DNA of 33,193 nt, from NCBI GenBank assembly GCA_903908495.1, contig CAIVSK010000059.1, positions 1 to 33,193 on the forward strand, given 5' to 3'. This document shows, piece by piece, positions 15,938 to 24,278 of the stretch (positions within the stretch are counted from its first letter, which is position 1; each line of letters starts with the position of its first letter). The notes under the pieces were generated by a model. That model saw only the letters and a list, made by a program, of their open reading frames with translations, ran no database searches and had not been told where the DNA came from. The stretch comes from Akkermansiaceae bacterium. Its GTDB lineage: Bacteria > Verrucomicrobiota > Verrucomicrobiia > Verrucomicrobiales > Akkermansiaceae. A program made the translations under genes and the position numbers.

Positions 15938-17179
15938 TCAGAACGTCAGGGTTGCATCCACGCCCAAGGTCAGCATGCTGCGGTCCTTTGAATCGTTGAA
16001 CGGACGGGTGCCGCTGTTCAGTGCTCCGTCAAGGCGCACCTCGGGGCGAATCACCAAGCTTTGGATCGGTCCGGACACCGGCACCTTCATGCTGACGCCA
16101 AGCGTCAGCTCGCCGTAGGTCGTGTCGCCACCGCCGACTGTGCGCGGATCGTAAACCATCCCGTCGCGCAGCAAGCTCATCGGGTCGGTGTTATTGGCAA
16201 ACTGCACGGCATAGAAACCCTTGGGATCAGCCCAGATTTCAGCGCGGGCACCGACGCTGAGCCACTCGTTGACCTGATAGGTGAGGTATTGCGCGGCACC
16301 ATAGCAGGCGGCATTGGCGGACTGGTCATAGCTGTAGTTCAGGTCGGTGATGGACGTGAGTTTGTCGCTGATTTTCCAAGTGACGGTGACATCGTTCATA
16401 TAGCGGTAGTCGCTATTATTATTGGGCATTTCAGGGCCCAGATTGGTGATTGCGAGCACGACGAGCTTGCCATCTTGCAAATTGAGTCCGAAGCCGCCCT
16501 GGAAGCCGGCGGATCCGTTGTTGTCCTGGGTGCTGGTGTTGACGCCACGGGTGACGCCGCCGATGAGGTCGAGCTCCTTGGTGACGTGGACCGTGGCCAT
16601 AGCGCCGGTGTAGGTGAGCGGGATGCCGTAGTTAAAGATATAGGAATGCGAGTAGAAGACGTTGGTGCGGGGGTCGATGGTCTCCGCTCCTTCGAGGGTC
16701 ACGGCTTTGCCGAACTTGAAATCCACCCCGCCGTCGGTCAAGATCGCGCAGTGCATGGCAAGGTAAGCTTCGACGATGTCCGGCTGGTAGCGGTCGGTGG
16801 AGGTGGTATCGAGGAGGCCCATGGAATGGGTGAAGCGTGCGTCGCTACCGTACATGACTTGGGCTTTGAAGCCCCAATCGAAGCCGGTTGCCTTCGGGTC
16901 GAGGGCCCGCTCGGCGGTCAGTGAAAGCTGGTTCAGCAGGGCTTCGTTGGAACGATCATCGAAGAGGCGGCCGAAGTTCTGGTTATCGCCCGGGCTGCTG
17001 GTGTTGCCGGTGAAGCCGCCTTCGATCCAGCCGTAGAATTTGAGACGTGGCTCGGGCGCGGTGGTTTTGATGGCGTCCTTGGCCGTGCTGGCGGCTTCGG
17101 CATTTACCTGTGTGAGCGCGGCCAGGAAAATGGCGGAGGCGCGGAGCGCGAGGACGGGTGTCGTAATTCGTGATTTCAT
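15938..17179 (-). CDS. Outer-membrane beta-barrel porin (BBP2/OmpL-like family)
   Basis: A 413-residue exported protein with a signal peptide (MKSRITTPVLALRASAIFLAA, cut near VNAEA). The mature part follows the BBP2-type putative porin layout: an opening KFYGWIEGGFTGN strand, NQLSLTAERAL, a long run of alternating amphipathic strands, and a C-terminal strand ending in phenylalanine (VDATLTF), the usual signal for BAM-mediated insertion. Porins of this group are common in PVC bacteria and are thought to allow diffusion of small solutes. Substrate preference cannot be read from the sequence. The gene has its own candidate promoter and is closed by a strong hairpin, so it is probably monocistronic. 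Length is typical of the family. Confidence 0.85.
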   Translation of the reverse strand: MKSRITTPVLALRASAIFLAALTQVNAEAASTAKDAIKTTAPEPRLKFYGWIEGGFTGNTSSPGDNQNFGRLFDDRSNEALLNQLSLTAERALDPKATGFDWGFKAQVMYGSDARFTHSMGLLDTTSTDRYQPDIVEAYLAMHCAILTDGGVDFKFGKAVTLEGAETIDPRTNVFYSHSYIFNYGIPLTYTGAMATVHVTKELDLIGGVTRGVNTSTQDNNGSAGFQGGFGLNLQDGKLVVLAITNLGPEMPNNNSDYRYMNDVTVTWKISDKLTSITDLNYSYDQSANAACYGAAQYLTYQVNEWLSVGARAEIWADPKGFYAVQFANNTDPMSLLRDGMVYDPRTVGGGDTTYGELTLGVSMKVPVSGPIQSLVIRPEVRLDGALNSGTRPFNDSKDRSMLTLGVDATLTF

Positions 17180-17199
17180 TGTTATTTCGGGGTGGTGTG

Positions 17200-17228
17200 T
17201 ATTTTCTCTAGCAATAGAGTCGGTTCAA
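17200..17228 (-). promoter_or_regulatory. Candidate promoter of the porin gene
   Basis: On the minus strand TTGAAC (17223-17228) is followed after 17 nt by AAAATA, or after 16 nt by GAAAAT (17201-17206). The predicted leader is about 15 nt. The region is AT-richer than its surroundings. Confidence 0.35.
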
Positions 17229-17320
17229 CTGGAAATTCGTTCAAGCGGTTCGACAGGCCGCGTGGGGTGACGCAGGAAGTGTGCCATTTTTTGGTAAAAA
17301 AGTCAGCGAGTGATTGTGGG

Positions 17321-18391
17321 TTACGGCTGAGCGGGGACATACAATTCCGAGCCTCTGGCGAGGACGGTGCTATCCACCAACTCGAGAGCATTGAGGTCAT
17401 TGAGACGGCTGATGCTGGTGCCGTGCTTGGCCGCAAACTCGCCGAAGGTGGTGGTGCCATCGATGGTCACGGAACGGAGGCTCGGTTTCTCCGCAGCAGC
17501 GGTGGCGGGCAGGGGATCTGCGGATTTTTTCGTGGGTCCCGGAGTTGCGGCGGTGGTGGCAGCGACCGGCGGCTTGGCTGCCTGCGTTGGCGGAATCGGG
17601 GGTTTTTGCGCCACTACCGGGAGGGTGGCGGATTTTTCCGCGCGGGGCGTGGCTTTGTCGGCCGTTGGCTGAGTTTTCAGTGCCGGGTTTGGCATCCGGG
17701 AGGCGCTCTTAGCTGGAGTATCGGCGGCCTCGTCCTGTGGCGTGGGCTTTGGCGTGGCAGCCGTGGATTGGGCTGGCATGGCGAGATTGATGATGTGTCC
17801 CGGCCGCATGGCGGTGGGTTTGACGTCGGGATTGGCCGCGATGAGGGTGGCCGTGGGAATGCCGTATTTCTTGCCAATGCTGGAGAACGTTTCGCCGTCC
17901 TTCAATTGGTGGGTCTTGCCGTTGACCGCTGCCGCACTCGCCGTTGGTGGGGCGGGCGCGGCCTCCGTGGGGGCGGGCGCGCCGACGCCTGGCACCTTGA
18001 GCTTTTGCCCCGCGTGGATCGTACTGGTGGCTTTCAACCCGTTCATCCCGGCCAAGGCCGCCGGGGTGATGTCGAATTTCCGCGAGACCCGCGCCAAGCT
18101 GTCATTCGCCAGCGCCGTGTAGGTCTTGGACTTGGCGGGTGAGGTGGCCGTCGCGGGGGTGGCGGCTGGCGTGGCGACTGGTTGGGCCGGGTGGCTGGCT
18201 TTGTCGTTGCTGGTGCGGGAGGCGGTCAGGCCATTCGACGAGCGGAGCTTGGCATTTTCATCCTCCAACTGGCGGATCTGCCGTTCCTGCTCGGCGCACA
18301 GGCTCCGCAAGGTCTCCATCTCGCTCTTGGCGATCAGGGGAAATGCCCCAACAACCCATGAGATGGCGACCAGTAGCAGGGTGGATTTCAT
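17321..18391 (-). CDS. Exported protein with three LysM domains
   Basis: A 356-residue protein with an N-terminal hydrophobic segment (3-21, signal peptide or anchor), then a short coiled coil (about 24-52, EQERQIRQLEDENAKLRSS). Three LysM peptidoglycan-binding modules follow, at about 90-135 (starting KTYTALANDSL), 160-205 (KTHQLKDGETF) and 307-354 (RSVTIDGTTTF), separated by long Ala/Pro/Thr linkers. LysM modules bind N-acetylglucosamine-containing glycans, so the protein probably sits on the cell wall in the periplasm. There is no attached catalytic domain. The linkers look disordered. It could be a structural or scaffold protein of the cell envelope; nothing points to a specific partner. 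The ATG lies only 8 nt downstream of a promoter-like -10 element. Confidence 0.88.
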   Translation of the reverse strand: MKSTLLLVAISWVVGAFPLIAKSEMETLRSLCAEQERQIRQLEDENAKLRSSNGLTASRTSNDKASHPAQPVATPAATPATATSPAKSKTYTALANDSLARVSRKFDITPAALAGMNGLKATSTIHAGQKLKVPGVGAPAPTEAAPAPPTASAAAVNGKTHQLKDGETFSSIGKKYGIPTATLIAANPDVKPTAMRPGHIINLAMPAQSTAATPKPTPQDEAADTPAKSASRMPNPALKTQPTADKATPRAEKSATLPVVAQKPPIPPTQAAKPPVAATTAATPGPTKKSADPLPATAAAEKPSLRSVTIDGTTTFGEFAAKHGTSISRLNDLNALELVDSTVLARGSELYVPAQP

Positions 18392-18399
18392 GACGCCGC

Positions 18400-18428
18400 A
18401 TTAACTCAGAGATGCGCCGGCCCGTCAA
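18400..18428 (-). promoter_or_regulatory. Candidate promoter of the LysM-protein gene
   Basis: TTGACG (18423-18428) and GTTAAT (18400-18405) are 17 nt apart on the minus strand. The -10 ends 8 nt before the ATG at 18391, so the mRNA would have almost no leader. Confidence 0.45.
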
Positions 18429-18559
18429 GCGAAATCTAAGAAACCTTGATTGCTAGCTTGACCTAGGTAATCACAAGGTGAGCGTCGTGGAGTGAAGCCC
18501 GCGATCACCGGGATCCGCCTTGTGGGGCGCTGCGGCAATGGCGGGAGCAGGGTGGAGGA

Positions 18560-19123
18560 TCAGGCGCGGCCGAGGTAGGAATTGTCCTCGGTTTTGACGT
18601 TGATTCGCTCGCCGACATTGATGAAGAGCGGCACCTGCACCACCAGGCCCGTCTGCATGGTGGCGGGCTTGTAAACGTTGTTGGCGGAGTCGCCCTTGAC
18701 GCCTTCCGAGGACTCGACGACGGTCATGACCATTGAGGCCGGCAGGTCGATGGACGCGACATTGGAATCGGCCAGCAGAATCGTGTACACTTGGCCGTCA
18801 ATGAGGTAATTTTTCACCGGATCGACCAAATCCTCATAAACCACAGTATCTTCGTAGGTTTCCGGGTTGAGGAAGTGATAGCCGCTGCTGTCTTTGTAGG
18901 AATACTCGTGCGGGATGCGCTCAAGCAGGACGCTGTCGAGCGAATCATTGGAAGTCATGCGCAGATTGAAGACCTTCTTGGTGGCCACGCTGCGGATCGA
19001 CATCTGGACGTAGGACGCCATGCGGGGAGGCGTTTTCAGCTCATGATCGATGACGATGCAGACTTCGTTGTTGTGGCGGACGGCGTGTCCTTTGCGGAGG
19101 TTGATGACGGGAGTGCTGGCCAT
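18560..19123 (-). CDS. efp: Elongation factor P with arginine at position 34
   Basis: The 187-residue product has the three-domain EF-P layout: KOW-like domain I, central OB domain (EYSYKDSSGYHFLNPETYE), and C-terminal OB domain with the family end motif (YLGRA) and GVKGDSANN...KPATMQTGL. EF-P enters the ribosomal E site and relieves stalling at consecutive prolines. The domain I loop reads KTPPRMASY. Aligned without gaps to Escherichia coli EF-P, Arg34 occupies the place of Lys34, the beta-lysylated residue; an arginine at this tip is rhamnosylated by EarP in Pseudomonas. Whether this arginine is modified is unknown, and no modification enzyme gene is present nearby. A promoter-like pair lies just upstream. 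Confidence 0.95.
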   Translation of the reverse strand: MASTPVINLRKGHAVRHNNEVCIVIDHELKTPPRMASYVQMSIRSVATKKVFNLRMTSNDSLDSVLLERIPHEYSYKDSSGYHFLNPETYEDTVVYEDLVDPVKNYLIDGQVYTILLADSNVASIDLPASMVMTVVESSEGVKGDSANNVYKPATMQTGLVVQVPLFINVGERINVKTEDNSYLGRA

Positions 19124-19134
19124 GGTGCTGGCAG

Positions 19135-19163
19135 TGGATAAGGGGTGCGGCCGGTGCTGGCAA
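19135..19163 (-). promoter_or_regulatory. Candidate promoter of efp
   Basis: TTGCCA (19158-19163) and TATCCA (19135-19140) are 17 nt apart on the minus strand, 11 nt before the ATG at 19123. The matches are 5/6 and 3/6. Confidence 0.35.
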
Positions 19164-19185
19164 GCCCGGAATGACGGGTCAGGGT

Positions 19186-19217
19186 AAAAAACCCCTCAAG
19201 ACCGCCGGGTGGCGGCC
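19186..19217 (-). terminator. Probable terminator of the skp-lpxD unit
   Basis: Read on the minus strand, CCGCC and GGCGG pair around ACCC just after the lpxD stop, and a run of six T residues (19186-19191) follows about 10 nt later. The gap between stem and T-run is longer than in classic terminators. Confidence 0.45.
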
Positions 19218-19228
19218 TGTCGCCCCGC

Positions 19229-20266
19229 TCAGTCGTGGCGCAGGATGGCTTTTTCCAGCGCCTTGACCCGCTCCACGAGCTTCGGCAGACGGCGGACCAA
19301 AACCTCCAGTTTCAATTGTTCCTGCATCGGGGCGGCCGGCTTGCCGGCGTAGGTTCGCCCGCCCTCAAGGTTGACGGTCACACCGGTGCGCGCCGCCAGG
19401 ATGGTGCGGTCGCCGATGGTCACGTGACCGGTGATGCCGACCTGGCCGGCCGCGGTGACGTGATCACCGAGTTGGGTACTGCCGGAAATGCCGGTGAGTG
19501 CAATGATCAGGCAGTGCTTGCCGATGACCACATTGTGGGCGATTTGGACCAGATTGTCGATCTTGGTACCCTCGCCGATGATGGTTTTGCCGAAGCGGGC
19601 GCGGTCGATGGTGGTGTTGGCACCGACTTCCACGTCATCGCCGATTTCGACAATGCCGACCTGATCGACTTTTTGGTGGCGGCCATCATGGAAGGCATAG
19701 CCGAAGCCGTCCGAGCCAATCACACAGCCCGGCTGGAGAATGACGCGCTCACCCAAAACGCAGCGCTCGCGGACCGTGACATTCGCCAGAATCCGGCAAT
19801 TGCGTCCCATGACGACCTGTTCGCCGATCACGCAGTTGGGGCCGATTTCGCAGCCGTCGCCGAGACGGGCACCCGCCATGACCACCGCTCCGGCATGAAT
19901 CCGCACCGATTGCGGATCGAACACCGCGCTCGGATCGACCGCCGCCCGCGGATCCACGCCGGGGCTGAGCGGTTTCGCGGTGGCGGAAAAATGCCGGATC
20001 ACTTCGGAAAACGCCAGCGACGGGTTATCCACCGCTACCAATCCGGTGGCCTCGTGGCCGCCGGTTTCACCACGGGCCACAATCACAGCGCCTGCCTGGG
20101 TCACCAGGAACTGGCCGCGGTATTTGTCATTGCCAAGGAAGCTGATGTCCTGCGCGCCTGCGGCATCCAACGACGCCACCCCGGTCAACGGCCGGTCCAG
20201 CCCGCCCCGGACGATGTCACCATCGACGAGGCGGACCAGTTCTGAAAGCGTCAGGGCGAATGCCAC
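19229..20266 (-). CDS. lpxD: UDP-3-O-acylglucosamine N-acyltransferase (LpxD)
   Basis: A 345-residue protein with the LpxD domain order. The N-terminal uridine-binding domain (1-100) contains [11 protein letters not shown] long left-handed beta-helix of hexapeptide repeats (about 102-300) follows, with the strongly conserved GSDGFGYAF (184-192), the catalytic His244 in QIAHNVVIG, and [12 protein letters not shown]-terminal helix ends the protein. LpxD transfers a hydroxyacyl chain from acyl carrier protein to the 2-amine of UDP-3-O-acylglucosamine, the third step of lipid A synthesis, in the cytoplasm. It shows that the organism makes LPS. The start is GTG at 20266; no nearer ATG fits the family. 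It follows the Skp-like gene by 35 nt, the order often found in Gram-negative genomes. Confidence 0.97.
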   Translation of the reverse strand: MAFALTLSELVRLVDGDIVRGGLDRPLTGVASLDAAGAQDISFLGNDKYRGQFLVTQAGAVIVARGETGGHEATGLVAVDNPSLAFSEVIRHFSATAKPLSPGVDPRAAVDPSAVFDPQSVRIHAGAVVMAGARLGDGCEIGPNCVIGEQVVMGRNCRILANVTVRERCVLGERVILQPGCVIGSDGFGYAFHDGRHQKVDQVGIVEIGDDVEVGANTTIDRARFGKTIIGEGTKIDNLVQIAHNVVIGKHCLIIALTGISGSTQLGDHVTAAGQVGITGHVTIGDRTILAARTGVTVNLEGGRTYAGKPAAPMQEQLKLEVLVRRLPKLVERVKALEKAILRHD

Positions 20267-20301
20267 CGCGGAAAAAGGTGTGAGGGCTCAGTCGATGCGA
20301 C

Positions 20302-20958
20302 TCAGGGCGTGCCGCCTGTAGGCGCGGGAGTTGGCAACTCGGGGGCCGGATCGCCTTCGCTGCGGAGCGAATCGGCCGGGGCGTCCTTGTTCAAATCCTT
20401 GAGCAGCGAGGCGGTGATGTCGGTCGCGTCTTTGGTGTAGAGCAAAAACGGAACTTGCGAGGTGCTCATGCCCGACTTGTCAAAAACGTAATCAAAGTCC
20501 TCGGCCTTGGCGTGCTCTTCGACCAACTTGCGGATTTCCTCGAGGATGCCTTTCATGCGCTGCATCATCTTTTCGTTGAGCATCTGGTTGCGGCGTTGGA
20601 GGAATTCGCGGCGCTCGCGGTCGAGGGCGATGCCCTCCTGTTGCTGCATCTGCCAGTCCTTGAACAGCGCCTGCTTCTTCGAGTCGTTGATGGCCGGATC
20701 ATCGAGCTGCTTGCGCAGATTGCCAAGCGAAGTCTCAATGTCACGAATCTTGGCCATGCGTTCGTTGTTGTCCTTCTGAATGCGGGCGCGCTCCACGTTG
20801 ATCTGCTTTTGCGCCTCATTAGTCCGGTAGTATTGCTTGAACAACTCCTGCATATCGACGGTGGCGATCTTGAGCTTGTTGTCCGGGGCGGCAGCGGCAA
20901 GACTGCAGCTAAACGCAGCAGCCAATGCGACGGTAAGAAAACGACGAATCATGGTCAT
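20302..20958 (-). CDS. OmpH/Skp-family periplasmic chaperone
   Basis: A 218-residue exported protein: signal peptide at 1-22 (MTMIRRFLTVALAAAFSCSLA), then KIATVDMQELFKQYYRT, the classic opening of the Skp/OmpH domain, and two long charged helices (about 45-150) that form the tentacles of the trimer. The C-terminal part (VFDKSGMSTSQVPFLLYTKDATDITASLLKDLN in pattern) returns to the small beta-core. Skp holds unfolded outer-membrane proteins in the periplasm on their way to the BAM complex. A proline-rich tail of about 20 residues follows the core and is unusual for the family. ATG at 20958 is used; an ATG two codons later is equally plausible. Co-location with lpxD supports the call. Confidence 0.9.
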   Translation of the reverse strand: MTMIRRFLTVALAAAFSCSLAAAAPDNKLKIATVDMQELFKQYYRTNEAQKQINVERARIQKDNNERMAKIRDIETSLGNLRKQLDDPAINDSKKQALFKDWQMQQQEGIALDRERREFLQRRNQMLNEKMMQRMKGILEEIRKLVEEHAKAEDFDYVFDKSGMSTSQVPFLLYTKDATDITASLLKDLNKDAPADSLRSEGDPAPELPTPAPTGGTP

Positions 20959-21135
20959 GAGGTGGATGGGGGTTGGTTCCGAGGGGATGGTTCGGGACGC
21001 AGCCTGCAACAAAACGCTCAGCCCGTCAATGCCCAACACGGATGAATCTCGCCGCAGGGGCGCGCGGAAATTTCCCTCGGAAGCTTGTTGCAATTTCCCT
21101 TGCAGACGGACACCGGATCACTAGCATCGCCCCAG

Positions 21136-21156
21136 CCCGCGTGACTGGCACGCGGG
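21136..21156. repeat. Perfect 8-bp hairpin upstream of the small exported genes
   Basis: CCCGCGTG (21136-21143) and CACGCGGG (21149-21156) pair perfectly around ACTGG. On the minus strand the stem is preceded by G-T-A-G-T-A, resembling a REP head. It lies 31 nt before the ATG at 21188 and could instead be a leader structure of that mRNA. Confidence 0.5.
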
Positions 21157-21187
21157 TACTACAACCCCAATTAACACCATATCCAAT

Positions 21188-21310
21188 ATGAAATTCGTCA
21201 AAGTCGCCGTTCTCGCCGCGGTTGCGGCCGGTTCTTTCTACGCAGTTTCCTGCTGCCCGAAAGACGCCACCGCCTCGCCCAAACCCGTCTACGTGAAGCC
21301 CACCAAGTAA
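21188..21310 (+). CDS. Very small exported Cys-containing protein (40 aa)
   Basis: A 40-residue peptide that opens MKFVKVAVLAAVAAGSF, a clear positively charged then hydrophobic export signal, followed by YAVSCCPKD and a short Pro/Lys-rich tail ending KPTK. The double cysteine after the hydrophobic segment resembles a lipoprotein cleavage site, though alanine at -3 is not the preferred residue. It may be a tiny lipoprotein or an entericidin-like peptide; the family is not recognised. The next small gene downstream has a similar plan and the same V-S-C-C motif, which supports real coding. It has an AT-rich leader (AATTAACACCATATCCAAT) with no Shine-Dalgarno. Confidence 0.6.
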   Translation: MKFVKVAVLAAVAAGSFYAVSCCPKDATASPKPVYVKPTK

Positions 21311-21423
21311 ATCTCTCCTCCGGTTTTGCCAAGCGGCGGAGACGGTGCGCTGCATCCACACCCGCCACCCAAGCCGAGCCGGAATCCATCAATCCAGGCG
21401 TATTACAAACCATTTCTTGAACC

Positions 21424-21606
21424 ATGATCCGAATCCTCCTTGCTCTTTGCGCATCCGCTATCGCGCTCACTTCCGTCTCCTGCTGCTGCACCGGTGAATC
21501 CGAGGCCCCGCGGTTGCGTCCCCTGCCCAAATTCAAAGAAATCGAGGCCGCCACCCCGGCTCCCCAGCTCCCCCAGGCCCCGCCGGTGGTGCGTCACGAG
21601 AAATAA
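21424..21606 (+). CDS. Small exported Cys-rich protein (60 aa)
   Basis: A 60-residue peptide with a signal-like start (MIRILLALCASAIALTS) followed by VSCCCTGESE and a proline-rich tail. It shares its plan and the V-S-C-C motif with the 40-residue gene 113 nt upstream, suggesting a duplicated or functionally paired set of small lipoproteins. After cleavage the mature peptide would be about 40 residues, anchored by its first cysteine if it is a lipoprotein. No domain is recognised. It is too short for firm family assignment, and its reality rests on the signal sequence and its similarity to its neighbour. Confidence 0.55.
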   Translation: MIRILLALCASAIALTSVSCCCTGESEAPRLRPLPKFKEIEAATPAPQLPQAPPVVRHEK

Positions 21607-21753
21607 TTCCAAGCTGCCCGAGCTTTAAAAAACCTCCGACGCCCTCCGCCACACCGGGGGGCGCGTTTGTTGTATTGGAGCGGCGGCTGCCACAATCCCG
21701 CCACCGCTCGAGGCCAACTTGACAGCATTCCAGTCGGGGCACCCATCCTTTGC

Positions 21754-21978
21754 ATGAAGCGCTTGACCCAGACCACCCACGCCCCACGCTACAAGGGCGG
21801 AATCCGCCATTTCCATCGCCCCCGAGCCCGCCGCTCGTCGTGGGACCAATGGATCGACGGCGAGGCGCGCAACGCCAGCCCGTCCCGCAAGTGGTTCCGA
21901 ATCCTCGCCGTCTGCGCTGCGCTCGTCGTGCTGGGCGGCCTCGTTGTGGGCCTGATTTTCGCGCTGCGCAACTCCTGA
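21754..21978 (+). CDS. Hypothetical small basic membrane protein (74 aa)
   Basis: A 74-residue protein with a basic N-terminal half (MKRLTQTTHAPRYKGGIRHF, then RPRARRSSWDQWIDGEA) and a single transmembrane helix at about 50-72 close to the C-terminus, as in tail-anchored proteins. The basic, tryptophan-containing segment before the helix could contact the inner face of the membrane or nucleic acid; this is inference. ATG at 21754 is chosen over a frame extension to 21667 because a TTGACA box lies 29 nt upstream and the extension looks non-coding. I do not recognise the family. It stands between the small exported genes and leuC. Confidence 0.55.
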   Translation: MKRLTQTTHAPRYKGGIRHFHRPRARRSSWDQWIDGEARNASPSRKWFRILAVCAALVVLGGLVVGLIFALRNS

Positions 21979-22023
21979 GCCCGCCCGCAAGCTCGCCTTT
22001 TCGAGCCGCCTGAGGATGCGGCT

Positions 22024-22052
22024 TTGACATTTCACACGACCCGCTGCATGCT
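22024..22052 (+). promoter_or_regulatory. Candidate promoter of leuC
   Basis: A perfect TTGACA at 22024-22029 is followed after 17 nt by CATGCT (22047-22052), a weak -10. The leader would be about 30 nt, too short for an attenuator or T-box. Confidence 0.35.
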
Positions 22053-22090
22053 GCCGCAGCTCGCCCGCAAACCCCGGCGAGCCAAGCACC

Positions 22091-23497
<1,407 letters not shown>

Positions 23498-23573
23498 CCG
23501 CCCCCGTTTCCGCCCCGTTTCCGCCTGATGTCGAACGCCCGTGGTACCTGATCCACCGCGAGGACAGCTGAAC

Positions 23574-23614
23574 GAAATTCTGAATTCAAAAGCTAAAATC
23601 TAAATTCCAAATTC
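23574..23614 (+). other. AT-rich block with repeated AAATTC before leuD
   Basis: About 40 nt with roughly 75% A+T in a GC-rich setting, containing AAATTC three times and GAATTC once, end 4 nt before the leuD start. It could be an upstream promoter element, a translation-enhancing A-rich leader, or a remnant of a small mobile repeat. Confidence 0.5.
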
Positions 23615-23618
23615 GCCC

Positions 23619-24218
23619 ATGTCCCTAGCCCCCGTCACCCAAGTTTCCGGTCGCGCCGTTTTTATTCCCGGTGCGGATATCGACACCGACCGCATCATTC
23701 CCGCGCGCTTCATGAAGTGCATCACCTTCGATGGCCTCGGGGAGTTTGCTTTTTACGATGTGCGTTTTGATGAACATGGCCAGCCAACCGCCCATCCGCT
23801 CAACGATCCGCGCTTCGCCGGTGCCTCCATCCTGCTCGCCGGACTCAACTTCGGCTGCGGCTCGTCCCGCGAACATGCCCCGCAATCGCTCCGCAAGTAC
23901 GGCTTCAACGGCGTCGTCGCCGAATCGTTCGCCGAAATTTTCTTCGGCAACTCGACCACCCTCGCCATGCCCTGCGTCATCGCCACCGCCGCCGATCTGG
24001 CCGCCTTGCGCCTCCAGGTCGAAGCCGAGCCGGCCACCGTGGTCACCATCGACGTTGCCGCGCTGCGCGTGCGCAGCTCCGGCGGCCTCGACTTCCCCGT
24101 CACCATGCCGGAGTCCGCCCGCGAGGCCCTCGTCTCGGGCCGCTGGGATCCCATCCAGGAACTGTTGGATAACGTCGCCGCAATCGACGCCAAAGCCGCC
24201 GAATTGCACTATGTCTGA
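23619..24218 (+). CDS. leuD: 3-isopropylmalate dehydratase small subunit
   Basis: A 199-residue LeuD, the swivel-domain partner of LeuC that completes the isopropylmalate isomerase active site. The family markers are ADIDTDRIIPARFMK (17-31 region), the glycine-rich substrate loop NFGCGSSREHAP, and NGVVAESFAEIFFGN. The start MSLAPVTQVSGRAVFIPGADIDTD is typical and the length matches the family. It sits 121 nt after leuC with an AT-rich block between, so it could have its own promoter. The next gene (ccoG) starts 60 nt later on the same strand and is functionally unrelated. Confidence 0.97.
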   Translation: MSLAPVTQVSGRAVFIPGADIDTDRIIPARFMKCITFDGLGEFAFYDVRFDEHGQPTAHPLNDPRFAGASILLAGLNFGCGSSREHAPQSLRKYGFNGVVAESFAEIFFGNSTTLAMPCVIATAADLAALRLQVEAEPATVVTIDVAALRVRSSGGLDFPVTMPESAREALVSGRWDPIQELLDNVAAIDAKAAELHYV

Positions 24219-24278
24219 AATCCGGCAGGTGCGCCGCGCCGGCACTCCTGCGGCAAGCCCGCCATCCCGCTCATCGAC

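Noticed and set aside
17286-17306. Run CCATTTTTTGGTAAAAAAG between the porin and the LysM gene as a terminator.
   Set aside because: The stem is almost purely A-T around a short loop and too weak for an intrinsic terminator.
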